Origin: Platanthera guangdongensis
Lineage: Eukaryota > Streptophyta > Magnoliopsida > Asparagales > Orchidaceae
DNA: 64,000 bases
NCBI GenBank assembly: GCA_039583875.1
Contig: CM077151.1
Span: forward strand, 20,046,326-20,110,325
Direction: 5' to 3'
The position numbers and the translations under genes are program-made. The notes beneath the pieces are model-generated. The model ran no database searches. It saw only the letters and a program-made list of their open reading frames with translations, and was not told the origin of the DNA. This document shows positions 22,178-32,489 of this stretch, one piece after another. Each line of letters opens with the position of its first letter. The stretch's first letter is position 1.

Positions 22178-22990
22178 ATGTCATTGCCACCCCACCTCCA
22201 GAACCAGTTACCCATGCGGCTGTACCGTTTGCCGACACCCACTTGGGGCAAACATTGACAGCTATCCCGACAACCTTCCGGACAACTTTAAAACAACCAC
22301 CACAGCAGTTGGTGGTATCCATTGACCTACTGACGTCCTTTCGGGGGATAAGGCCTCCTACCTTCAGAGGCACAAACACTGTCATACAGACAGAAGAGTG
22401 GGTTGAGCGCATAGAGGAGTTGCTGGTAGGAATAATATGTCCGACAGTAGCTGCAGTGTCACTAGTGGTGACCTTGTTAGAGGGATATACTAGAGACTGG
22501 TGGAGAGCGGCCAGCCGCTCGACGTTCAGAGGACGACCGTTGAGCACTATCCTGTGGGAGGGGGGTTCAAAGGATTTCTTGGAGCACTTCATCTCAGACG
22601 CAACCGAACGGCACTATAGGAGAGGTTCTTGCACATCCTTCAGGGTGACCAGATGAGGCCAGACTACGAGATAAATTAAGTTTAAAAACCTGGCACGTTT
22701 TGCTGGGAACCTAGCAGCCATGAATAGAGATAGAGTTGCTCGATTCTATGAGGCTTGCGAGGTGACTTGAGACAGGTCTTGATCATGATCTCTCAGTCCA
22801 CCTTCCACACTATAGCAACTCACGCTGCTGCATTGGATTTAGACACGAGGATGGCGGCCTAGTAGTGTCGGGGACAGGACGAGGTCCTCAGAGGTCAGGG
22901 ACGAGATAAAGGAGCCTCTCCTTGCCAATAGGAGAGAGAGTGCAGACAGAGGCAGCATAGGCAGCCATATAGGCCCCCACCAGCACCCTT
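22178..22990 (+). pseudogene. Ty3/gypsy chromovirus gag remnant
   Basis: The frame reads IRPPTFRGTN, then EEWVERIEELL, then YTRDWWRAA and FLEHFISDATERHYRR. This is the retrotrans_gag pattern of Tekay/Del-type chromoviruses (PPTF-G, W-E-E, DWW). After about 22625 the frame shifts, and FKNLARFAGNLAAMNRDRV-like sequence continues the domain. More stops and shifts follow up to about 22990. No zinc knuckle or pol is seen, so this is a truncated, dead copy. It fits with the LTR and primer-site-like sequence to its left. Confidence 0.75.
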
Positions 22991-23498
22991 AGCACTGTTA
23001 AATTTTCTTAAAGTGGTCAGCAAGATAGCCTAAAGCGAAATTAATATTCTCAGAACTATCCAGTTAACACCTTGATCATGCGGAAGCCCAAAGAGAAAAC
23101 TTAACACCAAACGCAGATGGAAGAACAAGCAGGTCTTATATTCATTCACACTTCTTTACAAGGAAAGGTATACATAGCGAGACATGATTTCGCTAGTACA
23201 CAAGCTACAAACAGAAAGCACAACACAAGCTGGGCAGATAGCAACGGAGACCGCCGAGACCGCCCAGTCCGTCATGGTCGTCGAAGCCGCCCGAGCTGAA
23301 GCTGCTACAAGTCGAATAAAGCATGGAGTCCGCCAAGATCGCGAGGTCGCGCGGACACATCGTTATTCGCTGACTGCTGAAAAACTGAAAAACAAACCAC
23401 CTACCCGCCTGAGACCAGTGAACAAGTTATTGGAACTTGAAAACGCTGAAGCAGAGAACCACTGACAAGCCGCAGAAGCGACCAGCTGAGACCGCAGA
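22991..23498. other. Unassigned, LTR-like debris
   Basis: No coding support. The AT/GC-mixed sequence contains repeated ACCGCCGAGACCGCC-like motifs. Nothing identifies a family. Confidence 0.4.
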
Positions 23499-23547
23499 TG
23501 TAACACCTCTCCACTACACCTGAGTGGTCTATTAACGAGCATGTTAC

Positions 23548-23799
23548 CGGGCTGCAGCCCAAGCACCCAAACCCCTCTCCCTCCACAGGAGGGTTGTTGG
23601 TGGCCACAGCCTCCCTTTGATGAGCGAACTCGACAGTCAAGTTGGGCCGTACAGGGACTTCCCAGGAGGTCACCCATCCCAGTACTACTCTCGCCCAAGC
23701 ACGCTTAACTGTCGAGTTCGCTCATCAAAGGGAGGCTGTGTGGCCACCAACAACCCACCTGTGGAGGGAGAGGGGTTGGGGTGCTTGGGCTGCAGCCCG
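23548..23799. repeat. Near-perfect inverted repeat, about 90-bp arms
   Basis: Arm 1 is 23548-23637 and arm 2 is 23708-23799, with 70 bp between them. Both ends read CGGGCTGCAGCCC, itself palindromic. As RNA this would form a stem of roughly 90 base pairs. Confidence 0.95.
23654..23727 (-). ncRNA. 5S rRNA-like segment with internal Pol III promoter
   Basis: On the minus strand, 23711 down to 23654 reads as the middle and 3' part of a plant 5S rRNA. Box A is AGTTAAGCGTGCTTGGGC, the intermediate element is GATGGGTGACC, and box C is CTCCTGGGAAGTCC. It is almost identical to the 5S gene as I know it. The 5' part (to about 23727) is recognisable but diverged, and the 3' end differs after GGGAAGTCC. 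It is not a normal 5S gene. The complete control region could still bind TFIIIA and recruit Pol III. No TTTT terminator follows before the second arm. Confidence 0.85.
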
Positions 23800-23976
23800 A
23801 TAGCGACGCCTAGAGCGAAGCCGTGACACTGTCACGTTGTATCGGCTAGGGTTGTTACAGTGCGAGCCTGCTTGCTCCACTCGCCCCTCATTTGTTCCAT
23901 CCCGCATAGGCGAGTCGCTTGAGACTTGGACTGCCTGATTTGGCTGATCTGGCTCATGTCAATCTCACTCGCCGGA

Positions 23977-24339
23977 TACGGGGTTGTACATATTCGATGT
24001 CGGATTCAGATTCATTATGAAATGTTGGATTCGAATTTTGGTTCGAATTCAGATTTGAACATGGATTCGAATTCGAATTCGATTTTTATAATATTTAATT
24101 TAATTTAATATTCAAATACTATTATATTCAATATTAATTTACAAATATTAATTTTTAATTTATATTCCAGTATTCACGAATTATTTGCTAATCTTTTTGA
24201 ATAGGAATAAATTTATTTGGATTCAAAAATTATTTGAATCAGGAATTTGGATTCGAATTCGAAAATACGAAATTTAATCGAATTTTTACGAATCAAATCC
24301 CGAATTATTCACGAACTATATTATTTATGAACAGTCCTA
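23977..24339. mobile_element. hAT-type MITE, copy 1
   Basis: Shares its body (GGATTCGAATT-rich ends, AT-rich centre with TAATTTAATTTAATATTC) with 24651-25105. The right end ATGAACAGTCCTA resembles that copy's TGAACAACCCTA. The left end near GGGGTTGTACA is diverged, and no target duplication is evident. Non-coding. Confidence 0.65.
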
Positions 24340-24642
24340 ATTCTAAGATAGATTTGTGCGTGATAAATATAAACAAATATTTTTTGTCAAGAGGGACCTC
24401 CTATGTAAATGATACAGACGAAGGATCCTAGTCTTATGAATCAATATATATTTATGTTGACAAAAATATTCACGAATTTTGTTTCCATTATTTCAAAGAA
24501 CAGGTGTAAGATTAATCAATTCCAATTTTCGTTTTATATTCATATATCAAGAAGGTGACATTAATACTAAATAATAAAAATTATAGTTATGGTTTGCGGA
24601 TAACCGCATAACTATCTTAATTACCTTTGAGCTATAAACAAG
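24340..24642. other. AT-rich spacer between MITE copies
   Basis: No gene, repeat family or structural signal recognised. Confidence 0.5.
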
Positions 24643-24650
24643 ATCTCAGG

Positions 24651-25105
24651 TAGAGGTGTCCATGAACCGAATAAAATCAAATAACTTTTCAATCGAAACT
24701 AAAATTGACAAAAAATGCAGAGATTCGGATTCGATCGAATTTTCGATGTCGAATTCGGTTTTGGATTCGTTATGAAATGTTGGATTCGAATTTGGGTTCG
24801 AATTCATATTCGAATTCGGATTCGAACATGGATTCGAATTCGATTTTCATAATATTTAATTTAATTTAATATTCAAATATTATTATATTTAATATTAATT
24901 TACATATATTGTTTTTTATTTATATTCCAGTATTCACAAACTATTCGAGAATCCTTCGAATATGAATAAAACTATTCACATCCGGATTCAAAAACTATTC
25001 GAATTCGGAATTTGGATTCGAATTCGAAAAATACGAATTTTAATTGAATTTTCACGAATCGAATCCTGAATTATTCACGAACTATACTATCTGTGAACAA
25101 CCCTA
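24651..25105. mobile_element. hAT-type MITE, copy 2, with 8-bp target duplication
   Basis: 455 bp. The inverted ends are TAGAGGTGTCCA and TGAACAACCCTA (imperfect 12-bp TIRs of hAT type). The 8-bp ATCTCAGG flanks it at 24643-24650 and 25106-25113, the duplication length made by hAT transposases. It has no coding sequence. The body is full of TTCGAATTC-like palindromes. Confidence 0.88.
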
Positions 25106-25113
25106 ATCTCAGG

Positions 25114-25800
25114 TCTCCTTTCATTTTAACCTTTCTCCTCTCAAACATCTCCCCTTACGGGTCAGAGCTCTCTAGACATCTTCGTCGCCTCCTTTGGTGA
25201 TCTTCGCGAGCTCTGAGGATTCCCTGAAGCCCACCATGCTCCTATGTTCAAGGCATCCCGTCGGCCCTCCTTAGAAATCATCATGCGGGTAGCCCCCTAG
25301 CACTCATTATCCGGACAGCGACCACGAGCATTCTCCACCAGCAACAAGAGACTATCATTGTGCTTCGCAAGTGGTGGTTTGTCACCCTTTAAACACACCT
25401 CTTTCTCTCTCGCCTCCAAGTTATAACAAGGAGTGGCGTGTCGCCCTCGACTTTTCCCAAAGCTTGTAAACAACAACGAATAGTAAAGTTTGGTCGGCAT
25501 CGAACTGATCACGTGATTTTTTACCTTATTTATGAGGTTTACATGTTAATAATCTTATTGGTCATTTCCTACTTTTTTGTGCCTGTTTACGCGCTCGACC
25601 GCTATACAGGCTAAGACGATCCAATTTTATTTGATTTATAAGGAGCCTCGAGCGACCTGAAACAACTATGTTGGTGAATATAAAGGATTATAAATTTACG
25701 ATAGTTGTAATGGTAAGTCTCATTATACATGGCATTATCTTAAACAAAAATTTTACTATTGCAAACTTGAACAAGCATGAGGGAGATCAACGCACCTGTA
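25114..25800. other. Unassigned spacer
   Basis: No supported coding region or repeat. The short frames have no recognisable domain. Confidence 0.4.
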
Positions 25801-26301
25801 TAGTAGTCTTGATCAAAAAGATCGGGCCCGGCCCGGCCAGGAAAAGCCCGGCTAGGTTCAGGTCGGGCAAGCCCGGCGCCCCGGGCCAAGACTTGGCACT
25901 GGGGGGCAACAAGGCCCCCATTTCAGCTCGTAACCCGGTCCAAACCAGGCCCGGGCAAGCCCGCCTCGGGCCCCCCATTTCAGCTTGCAGCCCGGCCCTG
26001 GCCAGTCCTGGGCATCGAGCCTACCCTGAGCCGGGCGAAATTAAAACAAATCTCTCATGTTTTAGGCAGGTTTATATCTAAAACGCGCCTGTTAGGCGGG
26101 ATTCTATTAAAATCCCACCTGACCTTAAAATATCATTATCAGGAGGCGAGATTTATTAACCAGGCATGTTTGGACCCGTCCCGGCCTGGCCTTGGGGGCC
26201 TTGGCAGGCCCCCTGCCGGAGTTGGTGTTCCAGCCCTGCTAAAGCTAGGCTCGGGCCCGGATGACAAAAGCCTGGGCTTGACTGGCCCGAGCCCGGATGG
26301 G
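25801..26301. mobile_element. GC-rich hAT-like MITE, interrupted by the MULE
   Basis: It opens TAGTAGTCTTGATCAAAAAG followed by dense GGGCCCGG motifs, then an AT-rich centre, then GGGCCCGG motifs again. The start resembles the right end of the hAT element at 39415-39445 (read in reverse, TAGTCGTGTACAAAAGTACC). It is cut at 26301 by the MULE and its duplication. The right end beyond 29641 was not identified. Non-coding. Confidence 0.5.
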
Positions 26302-26310
26302 CTTTTTAGA
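26302..26310. other. Left 9-bp target duplication of the MULE
   Basis: CTTTTTAGA, repeated exactly at 29633-29641. Nine bases is the hallmark duplication length of Mutator-like elements. Confidence 0.95.
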
Positions 26311-26407
26311 GGACAAATTTCCACAATAGCCCCATAAATAATGGAAAGTATAAGTATAGCTCTTTTTAAAAAAGGCTTCTCAATATAGCCCCTTTTTCAT
26401 AATTAAG
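26311..26407. repeat. Left TIR of the MULE
   Basis: Pairs with 29536-29632. The shared blocks include TAAATAATGGAAAGTATAAG and TTTTCATAATTAAG. Confidence 0.9.
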
Positions 26408-27055
26408 AAATTTTATTACCTTAAGCCGGATTTAGGGTATTTCCAATATAGCCTCCTAATAAAAATAAAGTATGAATATAGCCTCTTTTTGGAAAAAAAA
26501 TCCCAATATAGCCCTTTTTCACTTAATTTGATGAAAAGATTATAAAACGAGGCTGGAACGATTAGAAAACGAGGAAGGATATAAAAATAGCATAAACATC
26601 AGATGCTAAAAATTCTCCAATTGTACACACATAAATATTCTTCGCTACAGCAAATTCTAACATTCTCAAATAAACAAAATAAATAACTAGTTCATTTCTT
26701 CGCCAACAGCAGATATTAACAGCAGTGCATCCATTCTTCGCAACAGCTACTGCAGTCCTCCATAACGCCTGAAAAATTAAAAGCAAACATTAAAACATAT
26801 TTTTCAAATATCAATTTGTATACTAAATGTAATAAAATTTTATAAACAAACAATTTTGTACCTTCGATTTTCTGGATATTTGGGACATGTTGATCGATTG
26901 TGTCTCAATTCTTTACAAATACCACATCTTTTATTACTGCGATCAATGTGCTCATCCATTATATTATGAAGTCGGCGATATTGTGGGCGTCCAGTCTTTC
27001 GTATTAAAGTGGGTGGTTGGAGCTCAATAATACCTCGTGTTGCGTCTAATGGTTG

Positions 27056-28963
27056 TCACCCTGTAATATCGGGAATAACATGGAAACAGCCACTGTACGT
27101 ATTTTTGTAACTGCATATTGTATAAAAGTCTGATACCAACGGCTCATGTGAACAACGTGTAGTTGCAAGTGATGCAATCATATGAGCACAAGGGACGTGA
27201 TATAAGACCATACTATGACAACTACATAAACATTGATCCTCACCGAGCAATACGCGATGTACTATTTTTTTATCATCGTAGCATGAAAATTCTGTGCGAT
27301 TTATCTGAACTGGCCTACATAAATTCCTTGCTGCTGCTTCCCGGTTACCTAACATTGTCATTACTTTAGGCACAAACCTGGACACTGCATCATTTTCCCA
27401 TTTGAGCGCATCTTCACCTCTTTTCAGAAATAATGCAATACAGTGATAATATGTAGCTGATACAAATGCTTGTATGGGTAACCCTCTCGCTCGTTTAAGT
27501 ACTCTATTGAAACTTTCGCTCGCGTTTGTCGTCATAGTGTCATATCTAGCTCCACCGTCATATAACAAAGTCCATTTTTCAACATCCCTAGCCATCAACC
27601 AATCATATGCTCTTTGATCAACCATTTTAATATGTTCCATATTTTGTGTAAATGATAAAAAATCTGATGCATTGCCCGCCTAATACATTTTATCGCACAA
27701 CATATCAATCTCATTCAAACCAAAACCTCTAACCACATTTTTAAAATTTTCACGTAAGTGTCGCAAATAATGTCTATGTTTTGCATACGGAAGCTCGGAT
27801 GTAACTCCTCGAATTAAGCATGCGTGTTTGTCGCTGATAATGCAAAGATTTGGACAACTAGCAATAACTAGAAGCAATTCTTTAAGCCGATTTAAAAACC
27901 ATTCTCATGAATCATTACACTCTGATTCAACAACAACAAATGCTAAAGGAAATAGTCCATTATTAGCATCTATACCAACAACTATCAACATAGTACCCCG
28001 GTAACGACCCAATAAAAATGTTCCATCAAGGCTAAGAATAGGACGAAAACTAGTCCATCCCTCAATTGAGGGTCCGAAAGCCCAAAATAATCTTTGAAAT
28101 TTATTATTTTCAGAATTATAAATATCATAGATTGCACCGGGGTTATACATGCAAATTGTATCTAGATATCAAAGTAGAATTTTATAGGATTCAGACCAAC
28201 CCCCAAAAACATATTTTATTGCTTTCCGTCTGGCGTCCCATGGTTTTTTGTAGCTCGTCATTATATTGAATTTTGCATTTATCCGACCTCGTATCTCGCT
28301 CGGTTTAATGTCTATTTGTGTCCGAAGTACAGAAGTAATAAATCTTGCAATAAATCGTGCAGTGCATTGTCTGTGATCATTTTGTATGCTTGTATTTGTA
28401 CATATATGCGAACCAGAAATTTTTGAAATCAACCAAACACATCTGTGTTTTTTGGAAACAATAGCCCTTAATTTCCATGGACATGGTCGACTAGAATGCA
28501 TGTTATCTAAGCATAGTAGGACTAATCTGCACTGATTATACTGAAATGTTTTAAATTGAACGTGATTCTGAATAGACCAAGCACTAATAGTGCATAGCAT
28601 CTCCCATTTTGTTTTAAAAATAATTCCAACTTGTAAATCGTGAGGTATTAAAAAGTCCATGATTTGGTTATCTTGTGACTGTTCTCCATCAAAATCTTCT
28701 TCAACCGTCCAATCTTTTATTGTTCTAGCAAATTGAATGAATGAATTGTCAACAATTACACGATCAACCCAACTACGATGAACCGAAATTGATCGTTCAA
28801 ATATTTCTTTAACCCTATTTTGAGTTTCACAAATATTTTCATCATCCTCATTATCAAGGGAGTCGTCACTGCTGTTATCATCCAATTCATTTAAATCAAC
28901 ATCTAATCTTTGTTGCTGATACACTTCACACTCATCAATTTCGAATTCAAGACCATCAGACAT
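27056..28963 (-). pseudogene. MuDR-type MULE transposase
   Basis: A cut-and-paste transposase that acts on the element's long TIRs. A single minus-strand frame runs from the ATG at 28963 (MSDGLEFEID). An acidic N terminus comes first, then a MuDR-type DNA-binding region (about residues 100-260). Next is the MULE catalytic domain with DGTFLLGRYRGTM and GIDANNGLFPLAFVVVE, then ISDKHACLIRG and the HLRENFKNVVRG block. A SWIM zinc finger follows (CLCSCHSMVLYHVPCAHMIA). In-frame stops lie at 28169-28171, 27905-27907, 27680-27682 and 27056-27058. The same frame continues past the last one to a knuckle CGICKELRHNRSTC near 26920. A GT at about 26861 and an AG near 26770 could bound a small intron there. 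There is no frameshift, so decay looks moderate. The protein is not functional as read. Confidence 0.9.
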
Positions 28964-29535
28964 GATTGTAATACCCGAAAAACACTAAATTAAAAAAACA
29001 TTTATTAATAACTTATTAAATCAATTATTATTAATCAAAAAATTAACAACTAAACATTGAACAAATTAAAAACAACTAAACATTGAACTAATTAAAAACA
29101 ACTAAACATTGAACTAATTAAAAACAACTAAACATAGAACTAATTAAGTAAAAAAATATAAAAACTATACGAAACATTGAACTAATCAAATCATAAAAAC
29201 TATACTAAATATTGAACTAATTAAAAAAAAATTAACAACTTTTTGCTATTAAATCAAAAAATAATTAAAGAATAAAATTTTTAAATTACTAACCCGCAAG
29301 CTATAGATATCAAATCTTTATATGAAGATATGCAAGCTTGGTTTGTGTGGTTAGCTATGAGGCAATATGTTTTTTATATGCTCTCAAACAAGTAAATAAA
29401 GACTCAAAACGGTGTGAGACTAAACGAAAAAGGGGCTAGAATGTGAATGGTTATCAAAAGAGGGTCATATTGGAAACTTGTTAAATCATACTTAATTAAT
29501 TCTATTTCTAATTATATAAAACTCTGGTTAGACAT

Positions 29536-29632
29536 CTTAATTATGAAAAGGGGGCTATATTGGGAAGCTTTTTTAAAAAAGGGTTATACTTATACTTTCC
29601 ATTATTTAGGGGGCTATTGTGGAAATTTGTCC
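29536..29632. repeat. Right TIR of the MULE
   Basis: Inverted partner of 26311-26407, followed directly by CTTTTTAGA (29633-29641). Confidence 0.9.
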
Positions 29633-29641
29633 CTTTTTAGA

Positions 29642-29980
29642 CAGGCTTGGCGTACCACCACGCGACGTCGTGCGCGCCAACATGGCATCGCGTGCACTCT
29701 CACAGTGCCGCGAGGGCCCACATGTTGTTGCACACTCCAGCGTGCGCTCACGGGCTCTCATCGCGTGCCCCTCCCCGTGCACCTCTTCCGCCGACATTAT
29801 CTCGCAGGTAGGTCCGCCCCGGACCTCCGAGGGGCAAAACCGTGATTTTCGTAAAATTGGTTATTTATGTGACTGAAATCGTGTGTTCTTATTCGTCCAT
29901 TCAGAAAAAAATGGTGTAATTGTGTGCACTCCCCTCATAAAAACTCTAAAAAATCGTTTGTGCCTTCATTTTCATTATAG
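29642..29980. other. Unassigned spacer, GC-rich then AT-rich
   Basis: About 29642-29830 is GC-rich and may be the outer part of the split MITE. The rest shows no gene. It ends in a pyrimidine-rich stretch and TTATAG that could serve as a splice acceptor for the next entry. Confidence 0.35.
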
Positions 29981-30121
29981 AGTAAAATAGGTGAAGATAA
30001 AGCTCTCAAGTTTTCGTTGAAAACTTGGCTCTCTCTTCATCCTCCTGCTCAGATTGAGGACGTTTTGCATGGGATGGATCTTCTCCAGAAACAGCTATTG
30101 TCACTAGTTCTCAAGACTTAG
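29981..30121 (+). pseudogene. Possible terminal exon of a host gene, or a captured fragment
   Basis: After the acceptor-like CTTCATTTTCATTATAG, a frame of 46 codons runs to a TAG. It reads SKIGEDKALKFSLKTW, then LSLHPPAQIEDVLHGMDLL, then QKQLLSLVLKT. The composition (amphipathic helix pattern, no repeats) looks like real protein rather than noise, but I do not recognise the family. There is no upstream exon nearby; the MULE and MITE lie to the left. A Tourist-like MITE begins exactly at the third base of the stop codon. It could equally be a fragment picked up during transposition. Low confidence. Confidence 0.3.
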
Positions 30122-30327
30122 GCTCCATTTGGTTCGGCGGTGGCGGGTGGAAACGGAGAGTTTGAACTGGAGGGGGGAGGTGGATGCTCCAAACAGAGTT
30201 TTTTGGGGCGTTTCTCAAGGCGGGCGGGTGGAAACAGAGCAAACGCTGCTGGAAGCTCATTTGTTTACTCTCCTTCCGACAGCGTTTGCCTAAAACGAAG
30301 CTGCGAAACGCCCAAACAAATAGAGGC
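30121..30327. mobile_element. Tourist-like (PIF/Harbinger) MITE
   Basis: 207 bp with imperfect TIRs, GGCTCCATTTGG and, in reverse, GCCTCTATTTGT. The trinucleotide TTA flanks both ends (30118-30120 and 30328-30330), the PIF/Harbinger target duplication. Non-coding. Confidence 0.85.
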
Positions 30328-30330
30328 TTA

Positions 30331-31104
30331 GTTATTTCCCAGGACTTTGTAAGAGGAGCGGTGGCCTGTCAGTCTGTCACCAAGGGCGGATCTACATAAG
30401 TACAAATGTGGGCGGTCGTCTACATTGAATTTTAAAATATTATTTTTTACTAATAGAAAATATGTTTTTACCATTTGTATTTAAATATATTTTAGATTAC
30501 AACAAATGATATAATGTCTCTTAGCTCAACCACTAGAACGTTAAAAGTTGTTTCATGCGGACATGATTTATGTCAAAATATTTTAAAACTAATATCAACT
30601 TATTAAATATTTTGGCATAAAAGATTTCAATTTATTTTGTTTATCTGCATTTAAAATTAAATTTGTAAATAGTTCTTGACTATTTACTAATAAAAATATT
30701 TTTTTTATCATTACATTAAACTTCTTCGAATTGATTCAAGCTTCTTTGAAATCGAGTCAATTTCGAGTCGAGTTAGCTTGATTCTTTGTTGATTTTGATT
30801 TTGAGTGGACTCAGAGTCAAAAAATTATATTTTGAGTCAAATTTGGCTCGATTGAAATGGACTCAATATCGTCCATAGTGTGAACAATAATTGATTAAAG
30901 TATTATGACTAATAAAAACTTATGCATATATAAAATTTCGTTATTGTAAATAATTTTTATTTGACATTAGTATAATAGAGTAATAGATTTATTTTTTCTA
31001 TATTTATCAATTTATTTTATGAATAATTGTATACATCCCTCACACTAAAAAAAATTCTACATCCATAACTGTCTGTCACCCTTCTAAAAACTCGTAACTC
31101 TTGT
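30331..31104. other. AT-rich spacer
   Basis: No gene, RNA or repeat family recognised. Confidence 0.5.
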
Positions 31105-32442
31105 TGTTATTGTGATGCTCCAAAATCGGACCGGTCCAACTGGACCGGTTCAGTTTTTTCCTGCTATATATATATAGGCTTGACTGGAAGAGAATATTGA
31201 ACCCGATTCATTATCCTAACCTAATCGATCGGAACAGGAGAACGCAAAGGGAGAGGCGGCATCGGGCGATCGGAAGAGGGTGGCTGCTTCGGGACCCGAT
31301 CGAGCGACGACAGCAGGGATCGAGCGGCGGAGGCGGCGGCTTCTTCTCCGGCGAGGATCAACGGCGGATTCGGGAGGAGATCCGGAGCGGCATCGGGCGT
31401 TCAGGGGTTTATTCTCCGGCCAAGATCAAGCGACGGCGGCTTCAGAATCCCGATTCAGCGATCGGGCTCGGCTTCGGGAGAAGATCGGCGACATCAAGGA
31501 GGAAGAGGAGCGACGGCAAGCCCGGTCTAGGGCTTCTTCTTCTCCGGCGACAGCAACGGCAGGCGATCCAGGGCCTTCTTCTCCGGCGACATCGAGACCA
31601 AGAAGGGCAGAGGCGGCTTCTTCTCCGGCATTCTTGGGCCGGCGGTTCTTCTCAGGCAGCAGCGACGGCAGATCGTAGGCGAGCGGTGGTCGACGGAGGC
31701 GGCGGAAGATTGATCGGAGTTCTGATCTAGTGCACGACAGCGGCATCGGCTCCATCTCCGGTGAAGGAGAGGGAGATCCACGGCAGCTGCGTGTGCAGGT
31801 TTCCATCTCCGGCGGCTTCGGCGATCCAGCGGCGACGGCAACTCCGGCGGTGAAAGAGGGCATAAGGCTGCGATTCCTTCATCTTGAAGAGGGCAGCGGC
31901 TTTCTTGGCCGGAGGCCAGCGGCGTGTGGCAGAGGGAAGATCGGGTTACCCGATTTTGGGCACCAGCGGCGCATCGGGTTCATCTCCAGCATGTGACAGC
32001 GGCTTGGCCGGCTGTATCCAGGGAGGAGAAGGGCTCACGGCGGTGGCTGGGTGTAGATTCCGGAGGCGGCGATCAGATTCAGATACAGGCTCCGATTGGC
32101 CAGTTTTGCGGCCGGCATAGGGGAGTTTTCTTCCCTCTCAATTGGTTTCTTTGTTGTTCTTTATTTCCTATTTTAGGTTAGTGTCGATCCGCTGAGGATC
32201 GTTGAGTGACTGTGTTGTAATCGGATATTTTTTCGATTAGTGGATTCAGCACGCTCTCCCCGTGGATGTAGGAGCTTAACTCTGAATCACGTATATCTCT
32301 TGTCGTATGTGTTTTTCTGTGTTTTGGAAAAGTCGAACTGTTTCTTGGTTTGGTGCGCGCCATTATTTGCTAAAAAATACGCTTTCGTTGCTATTGTCCG
32401 CGACGAGTTTCGTACTCGCGGGCAGGTGCCAATTGCACAACA
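31105..32442 (+). repeat. 5' LTR of the gag-protease copia
   Basis: 1338 bp, TGTTATTG...GCACAACA. A TATA run lies at 31165-31178. Downstream is a long GC-rich transcribed region with GGCGGCTTC / TTCTCCGGCGA repeats. The arginine- and serine-rich frames in it occur in both LTRs and are not credible genes. Confidence 0.92.
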
Positions 32443-32444
32443 AT

Positions 32445-32457
32445 TGGTATCAGATGG
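32445..32457 (+). other. Primer binding site, tRNA-Met type
   Basis: TGGTATCAGATGG starts two bases after the LTR end. Confidence 0.8.
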
Positions 32458-32489
32458 AGGTTCGACCTTCGGACCAGTGAGCAAATTCA

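Larger units (their letters stand above)
23499..23859 (-). mobile_element. Compact element carrying a 5S rRNA promoter in a foldback, Cassandra-like
   Basis: 361 bp with ends TGTAACA...TGTTACA. Its centre is an inverted repeat (23548-23637 with 23708-23799) whose arms differ by two substitutions and one two-base indel. The 70-bp loop and adjoining arm contain the 3' half of a 5S rRNA gene on the minus strand. Cassandra TRIM elements are known to carry 5S sequence in their LTRs and have TG...CA ends, so a solo Cassandra LTR is one reading. A long foldback is not a usual Cassandra trait, so a foldback element or an inverted duplication is the alternative. No target duplication was found. Confidence 0.6.
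26311..29632 (-). mobile_element. Mutator-like element (MULE), 3.3 kb
   Basis: The terminal inverted repeats are 26311-26407 and 29536-29632, about 97 bp each, beginning GGACAAATTTCCAC. Weaker similarity continues inward (repeated CAATATAGCCC motifs). A perfect 9-bp duplication CTTTTTAGA flanks the element. Inside is a MuDR-type transposase on the minus strand, now with several stops. It lies inside a GC-rich hAT-like MITE. Confidence 0.95.

Noticed and set aside
23654..23727. Functional 5S rRNA gene
   Set aside because: Only the control region and 3' half match; the 5' part is diverged and the 3' end differs, so it is not a normal 5S gene.
31197..31730. Arg/Ser-rich open frame of 177 codons
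   Set aside because: Lies wholly in the LTR, recurs with changes at 34363-34932, and is composed of GGCGGCTTC repeats; treated as transcribed leader, not a gene.
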